In this document: in pieces, positions 33,420 to 45,925 of the stretch
Layout: each line of letters opens with the position of its first letter
Position numbering within the stretch: position 1 is the first letter of the stretch
Origin: Juglans regia
Lineage: Eukaryota > Streptophyta > Magnoliopsida > Fagales > Juglandaceae
Assembly (NCBI RefSeq): GCF_001411555.2
Contig: NC_049909.1
Span: forward strand, 9,369,485 to 9,433,484
Reading direction: 5' to 3'
DNA length: 64,000 nucleotides
Position numbers and translations under genes: made by a program
The notes under the pieces: generated by a model
Databases searched by the model: none
What the model was told of the DNA's origin: nothing
What the model saw: the letters and a program-made list of their open reading frames with translations, nothing else

Positions 33420-35330
33420 TGGTATCTTTACCAAACGAGTATAAACCATTGCCTAACAAATAAGTTCAGGACAAAATGAAACCCCAGCCATCAGATTGTT
33501 TTGCAGAAAAGGTATATATACTGAAAGCAGCAGTATAGTAGAAAGAGAAGATGACCCAGATGGGTTTTTTCCATCAAGCAGAGCATTTGCATAACGAAAG
33601 CAGAGGAGAATAAGGACTCTAGACTGTAAGAAACCTTCCAGAGTCCTAGGCAGTCGTATTGAAAACATCCAGATAATAAAGACTGCACAAAAGGTCCTAA
33701 ATACACTGTCAAATTCCTTCGGAACAAAAAGAGAAAAGGAAATTCGATCAAATTACCGAGAACAAATTGTTTTTTAAAAGAACTATGTAGATATAAGCTA
33801 AAGATATTACAGAGAAGAGTTGATTTTCATACCGAATATATATGCTGGGATTGTGTTGGAATAATGAGAGGAAGAACGTTCAGCTAGAGCAAGAGGAACG
33901 GCGAAGTTTTGGCCTATAGCTGGACTAATAAAAGTGTTTGGAGTGAAAAGCTCAACTTTATATTTTTATATTGATTGTTCATGATTGCATAATTAATATA
34001 TTTTATTATTTTTTAATTTTTAATTTTAGTTTAATTTTATTTAATTTTAGACTTCATTGTCAATATTTAAATTTATTTCGGATTAGAAAAATGTACGCAA
34101 TATGAATACTTATTTTGATTTTAAGTCAAGATCAATGATTTGGCTTGCGTGGGATTTTCTTGAACGGGTATACACAAAGCAAGTCGATTGACTTGGCATT
34201 AGACTTTGGAATGCAAATTATGGGTTAGGTGGTGTTGAACGGAATGGATGCACGCGGTTTTGACTTGGTAGAAATACAGAGCGGGACGAAAGGCCGGAAG
34301 GGACGCGCACGAAACAAATTTAATTTTTCCGCAACTGAAGAGTGAGCTGGTCTTGGAGCCTTTTGAATTCTCTTTTCCAAAAAGATAAAAAGGAAGAAGC
34401 AGAGTTCGTGAGAAATAAAAAATAAAAAAAAAAACGAAAAGTCTGGAAGACGCACGGACGAAGGAGATTTAATTGAAAATTTGACTTTTCAAAAGAAAAA
34501 GAAAGGAGGTGAGGGACGGATATGTAAAAAAAAAAAGAAAAAAAAAATAAGGAAGAGTGACGTGAAAGGTAAGAAAAGAAAGAAAGAAAAAAGATATAGA
34601 GAGCCGAAGAAGAAAAATAAATAGGCGACGCAGATCCGAAAAACGATCACGGACTGACGTTGCGATTGAGAGATTTGGATTGTAATGAGTATTTTTAGTG
34701 TTTATTTTTTTTATTTTTTATTTTTAAAAATTATGGTGAATTCATTTATATTAAATTTAATTTTTAATATGAATTAAATTTTTTTTATTTTAGAAAAATG
34801 ATGTAATCTAGTTTCAAACTATGCTTACTATTCAATTCTAATTTGAATTAATTCTCTTCTATGTTTGTCTGATTTATTCTGAGCTTATTGCTTTTAATTA
34901 ATTGGTCATTAATTAGATGATTTTACTCTTGTAATTTGATATCGAAAGATGGAATTATAAGATAGATCTTGGATATTTCGAATAAAATCGAGATTAATAT
35001 AATTTTGATATTTATCAAAAATAAATTATCAATCCTTAAGAAATATACTTTTTTTTATCATTTTATTATAAAATTACGATATTATACAATTATAATTTTG
35101 CATCGATCAATTGTACCCATTCCGACAATTGACAACGTCCCAGGCTCCCATCTGAGTGACCATCAAAGGACAAATTTTTATATTTTCTGGCATTCTTTAT
35201 GGAGAAAAGCAGACACGCGATGCGCGGGACGGCGTGGGTCATGGTTTAACGCATTTAATTATAAATGACTGTAAACTTTTTAGTTTAAACTTTTGCAAAC
35301 TAACTGTGTAGACCAAACAAATACTTGTAA
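33420..35330. other. Unit C non-coding segment, most complete version
   Basis: Homologous to 5157-6265 and 15844-18745, and the fullest of the three because A has a large central deletion and B carries the LTR fragment. Minus frames of 86 and 71 codons (33491-33751, 33453-33668) partly persist between copies but match nothing I know. Splice-like signals around them (GGTATGAAAA on the minus strand near 33836, TTTCTTACAG near 33629) make an old exon possible. The part 34440-34600 is purine-rich. The part 34640-35100 is AT-rich. Confidence 0.45.
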
Positions 35331-35334
35331 TATA

Positions 35335-35582
35335 TTAAGGATGATGTTGCCATTCAGCCATTATAAGATCTAAAATACAAAGAATAATAAGGTCAATATC
35401 AATCTTTTCTTCATCTAACAACACTGCTTCGCTGACAAGCCGATGTGCAACCTGGTTTGCATCACTTTTGACATGTCTTACCCTCCAGTAAGTTCCATGC
35501 ATCACATGTTTGATGTCTACACTAATAGAATTGTAGCTGTCCACTTCTTCTTTCTGATTATGTATGGCAATCACAACATGTG
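35335..35582 (-). pseudogene. LINE-2 RNase H, C-terminal half
   Basis: Reads HVVIAIHNQKEEVDSYN and RVRHVKSDANQVAHRL. It is the continuation of 42505-42770, separated by the gypsy insertion just after the EGDSSH codons. Confidence 0.8.
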
Positions 35583-35587
35583 AAGAG

Positions 35588-37074
35588 TCACAAACTTGAC
35601 TCACTCAAAAATAGTAGTACAAAGGCTATTCCAAGTGTATGAGGATGTCGTGTAATAATTATAATATAAATTTCTTGATCGTCTCTTCAGAAAAATTATT
35701 TAAAATCAAACTCGTTAATAATGGTAAAAATATTCACAAAGAGAAAATAAAAATGATGGTATGTGCAATGCATGAAAGAGTGCAACAATAATGAAAAGGA
35801 TACTAGTCATGGACTAGATTCATATTTTTAAATTTTTGAGTGTCGAAATGAAATGTAAAAAAAACTAACAAATTGAAATTAACAACAAAAAAAATCAACT
35901 AAACTAAATAATCTTAATTAATCTGAAAATTAAACAATAAAACAGAAATGATTTAAGTCCTAATTAAGCTTTAATCGATCTAATATGCAATGGAATTGAG
36001 AGATTAATAAAACTAATCTAAGAATTAAACTAGAATAGAAAGTAATTGCTAAAATACGAACTGAAAATTGAAAAGCCACACAATCAATATTCTAGAGTTC
36101 ATCCTTGTATTCAAATTACAAATTCTCAAAATCAATCCATAACAATTGTAATCACTGTTAAATGAATGCTTAAAGAAGCGAGAAAAATAAATAATATGAA
36201 GTAAATAAATAGTAAATAAAATGGCAAAAAGTCTAAGCCAAATATCTCAAAAATAAATCACAAACTTTAAACTAAAATTAAATAAATAGTAGAGAGTGAA
36301 AAGAGTAAGCAAAATGAATGGAGATTGAGGTTACCGGCAATTGAGGAGGCGGATGGAGCGGCAATTGGACCCTGGAAGAGTTCTTCAAATGTGCGGCACT
36401 GCTCTCCAATATCCCCAATTCCGTGCTAATGATATGTTTAAATAGGGTAGAAAAGAAACCATAATGTCTTCATATTCCCGCATACAAAATTTCTTAAATT
36501 TTAGGACTCAACTTGGCAGCCATGTACATGCTTCAGGAGCTCAAATTTAGAAATTATTATTAGAGACAACTTTGTAGCCCTTTAAGATAGCTTTCCAATG
36601 CATCAAGAATCGTATCAATCCGATATTTGAACAGAACGTTATGATTAAAATACTAAAGTATGTCCATTCTCTCTCCTAATGCATTTTGGACTCTGATCCG
36701 AATTACTCTCAAACCCCATCATTATCCTTATTTGAAGAGTCCTACACTCATTGAAAGTTCTTAGGTTGTTTCAACGCCTTGCCCACTTGAAAGTCTTTTG
36801 AATTTGAAATTAGAAATAAAATAATAGAAATTAAAAATAAAATAAAATAAGAATAATAGAATATTAAAAATATATTGTGCATGTGAATGAATATTGTCCA
36901 ATTAAATCACAAGTTATAAAATTAAGCATAAATCATGCTATTAACCAATTTAAATCACAACTCGGATTTATTCATCTTAACCATTTTTTCATCTAAAACT
37001 AATAATAATGTAATGAAATAAATAAAATATATTGGTTCTAAATATATAAAATATGCAATAATTCAGCAAAATCA
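35588..37074 (-). repeat. Athila-like 3' LTR, unit C
   Basis: 1487 bp. The minus-strand start TGATTTTGCTGAATTATTGC follows the purine-rich TTGGAGGGTG (37084-37075), the polypurine tract. Homologous to the 5' LTR at 41043-42499. Confidence 0.85.
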
Positions 37075-38170
37075 CACCCTCCAACTAGCATTTTGCTAAT
37101 CTTTGAGCAAAATAGTGAAAATTAATTGAGATGAATATTGTATAAAGATCATAATCCAAACAGAAACAATCAAACATAATTCTGAATTCTCACAAAAGTG
37201 ACACGTTACTACTCAATCCCCAGGAGCTATACCCACCAAAACTATCTCAATAATCTTTCACATAGAATTGAGGCAAATGTCTCAGAACTCAAATGTGTGT
37301 GTGGAGCTAAACGGGTTGTATGTTCCTCATTACTAGCCATGATTTGTCATAGAATTTTTCAACGTTAAGATTAATCATTGCTAATTCTAACTACCTCAAA
37401 ACCCAAGGGACTAGCAGTTTTCACGCTAGCTCTATTTTTAAAAGTTGAACACTCAACCTCCAAAGTCTTGCGTAACTGTTTCTAGCCCTTTACTTAGGAA
37501 ATCTAGCTTAGCCGCCTTTATCTATATTTTTCCTATTCTTTTCAAATCTCTTTTTTTTTTTCCTTTCTTTTCCTTTTCTTTTTTTTTCTTTTTTTTTTTC
37601 ATTTTTTTTTTCTTTTTGGAGCATGGCTCGGTGGTCCTGCAGTTTACTTTTCTTGTGTTAAATCAATGAACAGTTAATAAGGTACACTACAAGCGTAAGC
37701 ATGTGCAAAATATCCTTCAAAATTTGTCATTCGTTCTACAAAAATCTTATCAAGTCTTATCTCAATAGGTATAGCATCCCGGTATTTCAAGCTACACATC
37801 AACAAAATATGATGCATAAAAAAATATGCTCTATGCTTAAGCTTGAAAATAAATCTTCACAAAATGATTCCGCTCAACTACTCTACCAAGATGCTTAGAT
37901 TTCACAAAATACTAGAATTAGAATGACTGTCAATCATATGTGAATCAATGCACATCACATTAATCACATTAATGCAAATTTTTTTCCATTTTTTTTTTAA
38001 ATTCTGTGCACACACGCTACCCCCAATTAGTGAGAGACATGTTCCTCAATGAATCAAACGAAAGAAAACAAAGTGCACAAGAATAAGCAAGCAAAACAAA
38101 AAAAATCAACATGAAATATAAAATCAAAGCAAAACAAAAAAAAAAAAAATCAAGTAAAGAAAACTGTAAA
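37075..38170 (-). other. Gypsy 3' non-coding leader, unit C
   Basis: Between pol tail and 3' LTR. Contains long T-runs (37550-37615) and A-runs (38095-38150). No gene; a Phe-rich frame at 37445-37669 is low complexity. Confidence 0.5.
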
Positions 38171-38181
38171 GGGTGAAAAGA

Positions 38182-38481
38182 TCAAAACACTTCCCTAGAA
38201 TCTTGCATAAGCAAGATCTCTTCGTGTGGATCAAAGACCTTCAGAAACAGCTTTAGACGTTTTCCATTGCTAGTGAAGCTATTTCCATTCTTCGAATTGA
38301 CAATGTCTACCGCCACATGAGGATGAACCTTCTTTACAATGTACGACCCCTTCCATCGAGATTTCTGCTTTATGGGAAAAAGATACAGTCTTGAATTGTA
38401 AAGGAGCAATTTTTGATCAGAGACAAGATGTTTGTCATGGATCTTCTTGTCATGCAAGGCCTTCATTCGCTCCTTTGCCAA
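38182..38481 (-). pseudogene. Gypsy integrase C-terminal fragment, unit C
   Basis: 99 codons, closely matching 21594-21893 (SRWKGSYIVKKVHPHVAVDIV). The catalytic core is absent upstream. The frame ends at the normal pol stop. Confidence 0.8.
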
Positions 38482-38488
38482 GAGGGAA

Positions 38489-39012
38489 TTATCGTAGGCC
38501 TCTCTTTATTTTTTTAAGCTCTGGAATCACTTCAACAGCATGCACCTCTGACTTGTCGCAATCACCAGGCATCTTGCAAGTATTGAACACATTCATTTCC
38601 AATGTCATATTCTCAAATGTGAGTTTCAGCATTCCACTTCGACAATTTATCAGTGCTTGGAGGTAGCAAGGAATGGGTGCCCAAGGATGACAAATGCCTG
38701 GCAAATAGTAGTGGCTGGCTGCTGCATATCAAGAACTACAAGATCCACTGGGTAGTAAAATTTGTCCATCTGGACCAGCACATTCTTAACAATACCCCTC
38801 GGCACCTTGATTGATCTATCAGCTAACTGTAGCTTGATGGAGGTCTTTTTTAGCTCACCTAATCCCAACTGCTCATACATTGAGAATGGTAGCAAGTTAA
38901 CACTACTCCCCAAATCAAGTAGAGCTCTCCTAATGTGTGACTCACCAATCATAATGGAAATGTGGGGAGAGCTAGGGTCTCCAAACTTCTGAGGAGTCTC
39001 ACTCAATATCAA
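38489..39012 (-). pseudogene. Gypsy aspartic protease and post-protease linker
   Basis: The frame 38650-39012 reads RRALLDLGSSVNLLPFSMY, then LADRSIKVPRGIVKNVL and FVILGHPFLATSKH, covering the Athila-type protease with the DLGS active-site loop. An overlapping frame (38489-38704) continues with LKLTFENMTLEMNVFN. After it the sequence passes directly to the integrase tail. Confidence 0.83.
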
Positions 39013-39867
39013 TGTGCTGACTTGCTCCGTTCAAGTCCTTTAGAAATTTTGCATATGAATGAACTTGTTGTATGGCATCCAAGAGTGGAATATTAATCTT
39101 TACTTGCTTGAAAATCTTCTGAATCTCAGTATGGTATTTGTTCTGTTGGCTAGTTGCCAATCTCTGAGGATAGGGAACCACAGGTTGGTACCCTCTACTA
39201 GTTTCAGCATCTACACTCATAGGCTTCTTCATCTCTGGTCTCACTACCTCTGGTTCTTTTTTAGCTACATCAGTCTCTGTTACATCTTCAGGTGCAGGAG
39301 CAACTACCTGTCTGTCAATGGTAATCTCTGGTTGGGAAACTTCCTTTCAACTTCTCAAAGTAAGAACGGCCTTCGCTGTCTAAAAAATCTCCCCTGAGAC
39401 ATTATGCACTTGCTGTTATTGTTGCCGGTATACTTGAGGACTAGGTTGAGGCTGTGCTGGAAATTTTCCTTTCTCTTGAGTGCTCAATGTTGTGTTTATT
39501 TTATTGATGGTGCCCCGCAAGTCATTTATGGCCTGAGTGTTCTGATTGTTTGTGGTGGCCTGAATCTACATGAATTGCTAAAGTGTATTGGCCATTAGTG
39601 CTATACTGTCATCTAGAGACTTCTTCGCAGATGATTGAGGCTGAGAATTCTGAGAGATGCTACAAAAGGATAGCTATGAGAACTCTGATATGACTAATAT
39701 TGGTGCTGAGGAGCAGCCTGATAAAATGGCTACTGAGAAGGTGGTGGAGACCGGCCAGGCTGATCATTCCTCCATGAGAAATTTGGGTGATTACTTCACC
39801 CCAGATTATATGTATTGGAAAAAGGTTGATTCTGTGCTCTATTTACCAAGTTCGCTGATTGCATGTG
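39013..39867 (-). pseudogene. Gypsy gag-to-protease spacer
   Basis: Fragments of the region between zinc knuckle and protease. The frame 38999-39244 has VPYPQRLATSQQNKYH and HSYAKFLKDL, typical of Athila/Tat elements. The remainder (39245-39867) is a broken low-complexity Gln/Pro-type linker. Confidence 0.65.
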
Positions 39868-40751
39868 CTAAGAGCCACTCTCCTGAAATACCGGCATGAT
39901 TGGGCAATCTTGGGTCTTGTGGTTTGAATCAGCACATAAAGAACATACCTCGACTGTTTTCACAGCCTTCACTTTTTCCATCTCCATGACCTCTAATCTT
40001 CTAGTCAATGTAGCCATTCGGGCTTGAACGTTAGTGTCCTCCTTAAACTCATATCTGCCCCCACTAGCAATAGCCCTCAGTGGCTGTGCTGTCAATGAAA
40101 CTCGATCAGTGCAAGTATTCCATTGTTGTGCGCTCTCAACAAGATAATCAAAAAATAACAATGCTTCATCAGGTTCCTTATTAAAGAATTCTCCATTGCA
40201 CATAGTCTGAACAAATTGCTTGCATTGTGGAGTGAGACTAGTGTAAAAATAATTCACCAACCTCCAGGATTCAAAACCATGATGTGGACAGATGTTCACC
40301 AAATCCATAAACCTTTCACAGCTGGCCTGGAAAGTCTCGTCAAATTTCTAATTGAATTGACTGATCTGCTCTTGTAAATAATGAGTTCTCTGTAAATGAA
40401 ATTTTTTTTATACGAACTCACGTTGCATATCAGACCAACTAGAGATAGAATCAGGCCTCAAAGAATTAAACCAAATCTTCGGTTTATCCTTTAAAGAGAA
40501 AGGAAATAAACGAAGTCTAATAAATTCATCAGTAGTGGCTCATTGATAAAAGTAGTACAGGCCAACTCAAAATCTGTCAAGTGCTGATAAGGACTCTCAG
40601 AATCCGTTCCGTAGAATTGAGGTATCTTTGACATCATGCCATACTTAATAGAAAAATTAGGTGCATCAATTGGTAAAATAATGCATGATGGTGTAGTGGT
40701 GCGAGTGAGCTGTAAATAATCTCTAAGAGTGCGTGGTGCAAGTGCAGCCAT
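39868..40751 (-). pseudogene. Gypsy gag
   Basis: Two frames. 40491-40751 is the N-terminal part (RTLRDYLQLTRTTTPSCI, IPQFYGTDSESPYQHL). 39868-40308 is the capsid C-terminal part with CSLCADSNHKTQDC, a CCHC zinc knuckle (Cys-x2-Cys-x4-His-x4-Cys). The middle (40309-40490) is in broken frames. Gag would package element RNA into particles. Confidence 0.82.
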
Positions 40752-41031
40752 AGTATGTTCAATTTCAATGTCCTCATCTAAAAAATAGAAGAACTATCTA
40801 TCTCTGGACTGTGTATACTACTCTCAGTGCTCGATATAACTCTAACCAACCTATTTGAATTGTCCCTCATCCATAACATAAAACATCAGTCCAAATAGCA
40901 TAAATAAAGTTCAAGTGATTGAGTAGTAGGTGATAAGTGAAACGTGTAATCAGAGATAAGATAGTGACAGAAACATTTGAGATAAAAAAAAATAAAAAGT
41001 AATGAATCTAAATTTACATCAAACAACTATT

Positions 41032-41042
41032 CTCTGACACCA
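41032..41042 (-). other. Primer-binding site of the gypsy element
   Basis: TGGTGTCAGAG on the minus strand, directly after the 5' LTR; one mismatch to the iMet-tRNA type TGGTATCAGAG. Confidence 0.6.
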
Positions 41043-42499
41043 AAAACTTGACTCACTCAAAAATGTGTAGCACAAAGGCTATCCCAAGTACAGGAGGATG
41101 TTGCGTAATAATTAGGAACACATTTCTAGATCGTCTCCTCAGAGAAACTTACTTAAAATCAAACTCGTTTAAAATGGTGAAAATATTCACAAAGAGAAAA
41201 TAAAAATGATGATATGTGAAATGGATGGACGAGTGCAACAAGAATGAAAAGGGCACTAGTCATGGAGTAGATTCATATTTTTGGATTTTTGAGTGTCGAA
41301 ATGAAATGTAGAAAAAACTAACAAATTGAAATTAACAATAAAAAAATCAACAAAACTAAACAATCTTAATTAATCTGAAAATTAAACAATAAAATATAAA
41401 TTATTTAAGTCCTAATCAAGCTTTAATTGATCTAATATGCAATGGAACTGGGAGATTAATAAAACTAATATAAGAATTAAACTAGATTAGAAAGTAATTG
41501 ACAAAATACGAACTGGAATTTGAAAAGTCCCAAAATCAAGATTCTAGGGTTCATCCTTGTATTCAAATCACAAATTCTTAAAATTAATCCATAGCAAGTG
41601 TAATACTGTTAAATGAAACCTTAAAGAAGCGAGAAAAATAAATAACACGAAGTAAATAAACAGCAAATAAAATGCCCAAAAGTCTAAGCCAAATATCTCA
41701 AAAATAAATCACAAACTTTAAACTAAAATTAAATAAATAGTAGAGTGAAAAGAGCAAGCCAAAAGAATGGAGATGGAGGTGGTATGCAATGGAGGAGGCG
41801 GCTGGAGTGGCAATTGGACCCTGAAAGAGTTCTTCAAAAGTGCGGCGCTGCTCTCCAATATCCTCAATTTCGTGCTAATGATATGCTTAAATAGGGTAGG
41901 AAAGAAACTCTAATGTCTTCATATTCCCGCACACAAAATCGCTTAATTTTTAGAACTCAACTTGGCAGCCACGTACGTGCTTTAGGATTTTGAGTTTGGA
42001 AATACTTATTAGAGATAACTTTGTAGCCCTTTAAGATAGCTTTCCAACGCATTAAGAATCGTATCAATCTGATACTTGAATGGAAAGTTATGATTAAAAT
42101 ACTAAAGTGTGTCCATTCTGTCTCCTAACACATTTTGGACTCTGATCCGAATTACTCTCAAACTCCATCATTATCCTTAGAAGAGTCCTACACTCGTTGA
42201 AAGTTCTTAAGTTGTTCCAACGTCTTGCTCACTTGAAAGTCCTTTGAATTTGAAATTAGAAATAAAATAAAATAGGAATAATAGAATATCAAAAATATGT
42301 TGTGCATGTGAATAAACATTGTCCAATTAAATCACAAATTATAAAATTAAGCATAAATCATGCTATTAACCAATTTAAATCACAACTGAGATTTATTCAT
42401 CTTAACCATTTTTTCATCTAAAACTAATAATAATGTGATGAAATAAATAAAATATATTGGTTCTAAATGTATAAAATATGCAATAATTCAGCTCAATCA
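41043..42499 (-). repeat. Athila-like 5' LTR, unit C
   Basis: 1457 bp, homologous to 35588-37074. Its minus-strand start TGATTGAGCTG adjoins the target duplication at 42500-42504. Confidence 0.85.
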
Positions 42500-42504
42500 A
42501 AGAG

Positions 42505-43300
42505 TCACCTTCAAACATGCAGTTAAGCAGGCCAAGATCTTTAAACAATTTTACATCTTCATTTAAGCCCCTTGCTTCAGCCATATCAACATTTGAGCAA
42601 AAATGCATGGGTTTCATCAAACTCATTAACACAACCCCTTCCCAATCTCAAAGCACAATGTCAATTCCAATCTTATTTGCTTGTTTGTGTACAACAATAT
42701 CCCAATTGATCTTTATATATCCATCTAGTGGAAACTCCCATTTAACTATAGCATTTGGAGCTGAATTCTGCTAGTGAAAAATGACCTCCATAGCTTGTTG
42801 ATATGAATTACATTCATTGACAGCATGCTGAAATAAAAATGAGAGATAAGTAAACTATTGTTCATGAATTAAGAAATTTCTTATGTGTCATAAAGATCGA
42901 GCCACATAAGCAAAACAAGCTAACTCCCTTCCTTACAACCAGTCAACCATCTGTTTAAACATTTGAGCAAAATCCAGATTAGTAATTGCCATTTTCTGCA
43001 TATTCTTATCTCCCATCATCTATACATCCATAGCAGCAGAACCTAACCATAGGATATGCCCAGTAGATTCAGATTCCAGCAAACAGATAGGACATAAAGC
43101 ATAAACAGTCACATTTCTCTTATAAAAATTCAGTTTAGTTGGGAGGGAATCTGAACATGCTCTCCACATAAAATTCTTAACAGAATTAGCAATAGCTAGA
43201 GCCCACAATTCTTTCCATCAGGAATCATACTCAGCTCTTTTAGATGTCTCACCATTTAAACTCCAGATTGTCTCCATATACATGTGATAGGCACTTCTAA
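42505..43300 (-). pseudogene. LINE-2 RNase H N-terminal half and zf-RVT, unit C
   Basis: Fragments: MAEARGLNEDVKLFKDLG with EGDS (42510-42632), zf-RVT with LCPICLLESESTGHILWLG (43020-43208). Relative to unit A it keeps the zf-RVT His but also lacks the last Cys. Stops separate the pieces. Confidence 0.75.
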
Positions 43301-45240
43301 CAGAAAAGATGCCATTATGAGCCCCTTTCCAGACCAATTTATTAGGGTTGCCCAACACACTAACAGGTATCTGTAATATTGCATCAGAAACAGCTTCATT
43401 AAAAATAGACTAAACCAATTGAACATTCCACCAAATAATCTTTTTATCAATTAAGTCCTCAACCAAAGCATTAGGCCCCAAAGTTTGTACTAGAGATTGA
43501 ATCATACACAAGCTCTCCCTTGGAATCCATCTGTCTTGCCAAACATGAATCTGTCTACCATTACCCACTCTCTAAATAAGACCATCCTTAAGAAGCCTTA
43601 CAGCCTGCCACATACTTCTCCACACAAAAGATGGTCTTGACCCCAATTTGGCTTGCAGCACTGAGAATGAAGGAAAGTACTTAGCCTTAAAAATTTCTGC
43701 TAGGTAGGGAATTTGGGGCTGTAAGAAATCTCCATGCCTGTTTAGCTAATAAGGTCATATTAAAACCAATCAGATCCCTGAATCCACACCCTCCTTTTTG
43801 CTTACCAGTACATATTACATGTCAAGATTTCGTATGCATTTTATTTCAATCTTCCATGCCACTCCACCAGAAATTTGAAATTAAGGAGTTTAACTTCTGA
43901 CATAAGGTTTTAGGCAAAAGAAACACACTCATGTAGTATGTTGGGATTGATTGGAGCACTACCTTAATAAGAACTTCCCTTCTAGCTTGAGATATAAATC
44001 TATTTTTCCAATTCACAATCTTGCCTTGCAGTTTGCTCACAATATCCTGGAAAGCCCTCAATTGAGATTTACACACCAAACTAGGAAGTCCCAAGTATTT
44101 CTCCATGTTGGATGGTCATTTAAACCAGCTACCTTGTTGAGAATTTTGTATTTCTACTGAAAAATAGAGAAGTCTTATCTTTGTTAAGCAAGCTACCTTG
44201 AGGCCTTTACATATATGCTTAAAATGTGATTCAGTCTTCCCCATTCCACCATATTTGCTTGACAAAACATCAAACTATCATCTGTAAAGAATAGATGATT
44301 CATGGATAGCACACCCCTAACAATAGGCATACCAGAAATTAATCCTTGATTTTCAGCAGCATAGAGTTGAGAACTCAAAGCTTCAACACATAGAATGAAG
44401 TGGTATGGTTAGAGAGGGCAGCCTTATCTTAAACCTCTTGATGGTCTGAAAATTTGCTTACGGGAGCCATTCACTAATATTGAAAAATTGGAAGATGATA
44501 CACATTCCATGCTCAATTGAATCCAATTCCGTGCAAAGCCTAACTTAGTCAAAATAGCCTTGAGAAACACCCATTCCACACGATCATAGGCTTTACTCAT
44601 GTCAAGCTTCAATGCCATATAAGCCTTCTTGCCATACATTTTACTATTCATTGTATGAAGGATTTCATATGCTGCTAATATATTGTTAGAGATTAAATGC
44701 CTAGGCACAAAAGTACATTGAGTTGGAGTGATTAAGATTGACAGAATACACTTCAATCTGTTAGCTAAAACCTTTGCAATCATCTTGTAATTCACATTAC
44801 AAAGACTAATTGATCGATATTTAGTTAAAAAGTGAGGGTTGAACTTCTTTGATATCATAACAAGATATGTGAAATTAATCTTAGCTATTGATTGCTTTGA
44901 GTTTAGAAAAGATAAAACTGCCTGACAAACCTCCTCTTTTACTATTGGCCAATGATCTTGGAAAAACAATGTAGCATATCCATCAGGACCAGGGCCTTTA
45001 TGAGGATCCATTTGAAAAAAGAGCACTTTCAACTTCTTTGCAATAAAAGGCTCATTTAACTTGGCATTCATCTCAACATAAACCTTCTCTGTTAAATGAG
45101 CAAGACATAAGTCAATGTTAGATAGATTAGATGAAGTGAAAAGTGACTGATAATAGCTAGTGAAAGCTTGCCCAATATCCTTAGATTTGGTATAAACATT
45201 CCCCCTCTCATCAGTAATACTCAGAATATGATTCCTTTTC
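43301..45240 (-). pseudogene. LINE-2 reverse transcriptase, unit C
   Basis: The best part is 44424-45071 (215 codons): GPGPDG at residues 26-31, KYRSISLCNVNYKMIAKVLA, and LKLDMSKAYDRVEW at 154-167, which carries the first catalytic Asp. Next (44193-44378) is FFTDDSLMF, the second catalytic motif, then YLGLPSLVCKS (43846-44106). 43301-43845 holds the connector in broken frames. Frameshifts and stops between pieces rule out activity. Confidence 0.83.
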
Positions 45241-45244
45241 TTCC

Positions 45245-45925
45245 TTACTGCAGTCCAGAAACATCCATATCAGAACCAATCCCAGGCTTATGGGAACATC
45301 CATTCGTGCCATGTGAGAGCATATCACAATAGAAATAGAACTTCGATATCCTCTCATATTTAAACCGTATGAAAGACCTCTTCCCTTGTATATTAAGTAC
45401 TTTCCCTCGAATTAGAAGCTTAGTAAAGTCCAATTCAATAAGCACACATAAGAAACGACCCCAACTAGTACCTATATCATCAACCTCCACATGAAACACC
45501 AATCTCAGTATTCATGCACCCAAATGGCAAATTATGCAACTGAACCCAAAAATAAGTATGTGTGAATGACATAGTAGAGGGAGGAGTAAGGCCATCAAAT
45601 ATTTGAAGCAAAGAAGGCACTGATCGAATGATCAAGGTTCTCCATCCCATACCTTTTGTAGTGCAATCTCACTGGCAAATTCAAATAGAAACATATTGAA
45701 ACCCACGACAATAATGTATATAGTAGTATCCACTTTCCAGATCTTCAACATAGTAACCTTAAAAGCCTCACGATTCACTCTCTTGTCTGTTATAATCTTG
45801 CCAATCAAATAGAATCTTCCCCTTTCCAACGTTACATGTATGTCATCTTTCCTTACAACTACATCCTTAGCCTCCTCTTCCGTTAAAGACAGTCTGTCCC
45901 ACAAAGTAGTAATGTCCTCCGCCAT
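45245..45925 (-). pseudogene. LINE-2 ORF1 (DUF4283 and zinc knuckle)
   Basis: 45632-45925 begins MAEDITTLWDRLSLTEEE, the standard start of plant LINE ORF1 with the DUF4283 domain. 45245-45502 has YERISKFYFYCDMLSHGTNGC, the post-DUF4283 zinc knuckle with its first Cys replaced. The protein would bind LINE RNA. The stretch 45503-45631 links the two in broken frames. Confidence 0.8.

Larger units (their letters stand above)
35588..42499 (-). mobile_element. Athila-like Ty3/gypsy element, unit C, with both LTRs but pol internally deleted
   Basis: Minus-strand element flanked by AAGAG (35583-35587 and 42500-42504). Removing it restores the uninterrupted LINE-2 sequence present at 6545-6575 in unit A. 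Order on the minus strand: 5' LTR, primer site (41042-41032), gag (40751-39868), spacer with Athila-type PYPQRL and PSYAKFLK-like motif (39244-38999), protease (39012-38650), then directly the integrase tail (38481-38182), leader and 3' LTR. RT, RNase H and integrase core are missing, so it depended on a helper or was inactivated by deletion. The two LTRs differ visibly, so it is not young. Confidence 0.88.
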
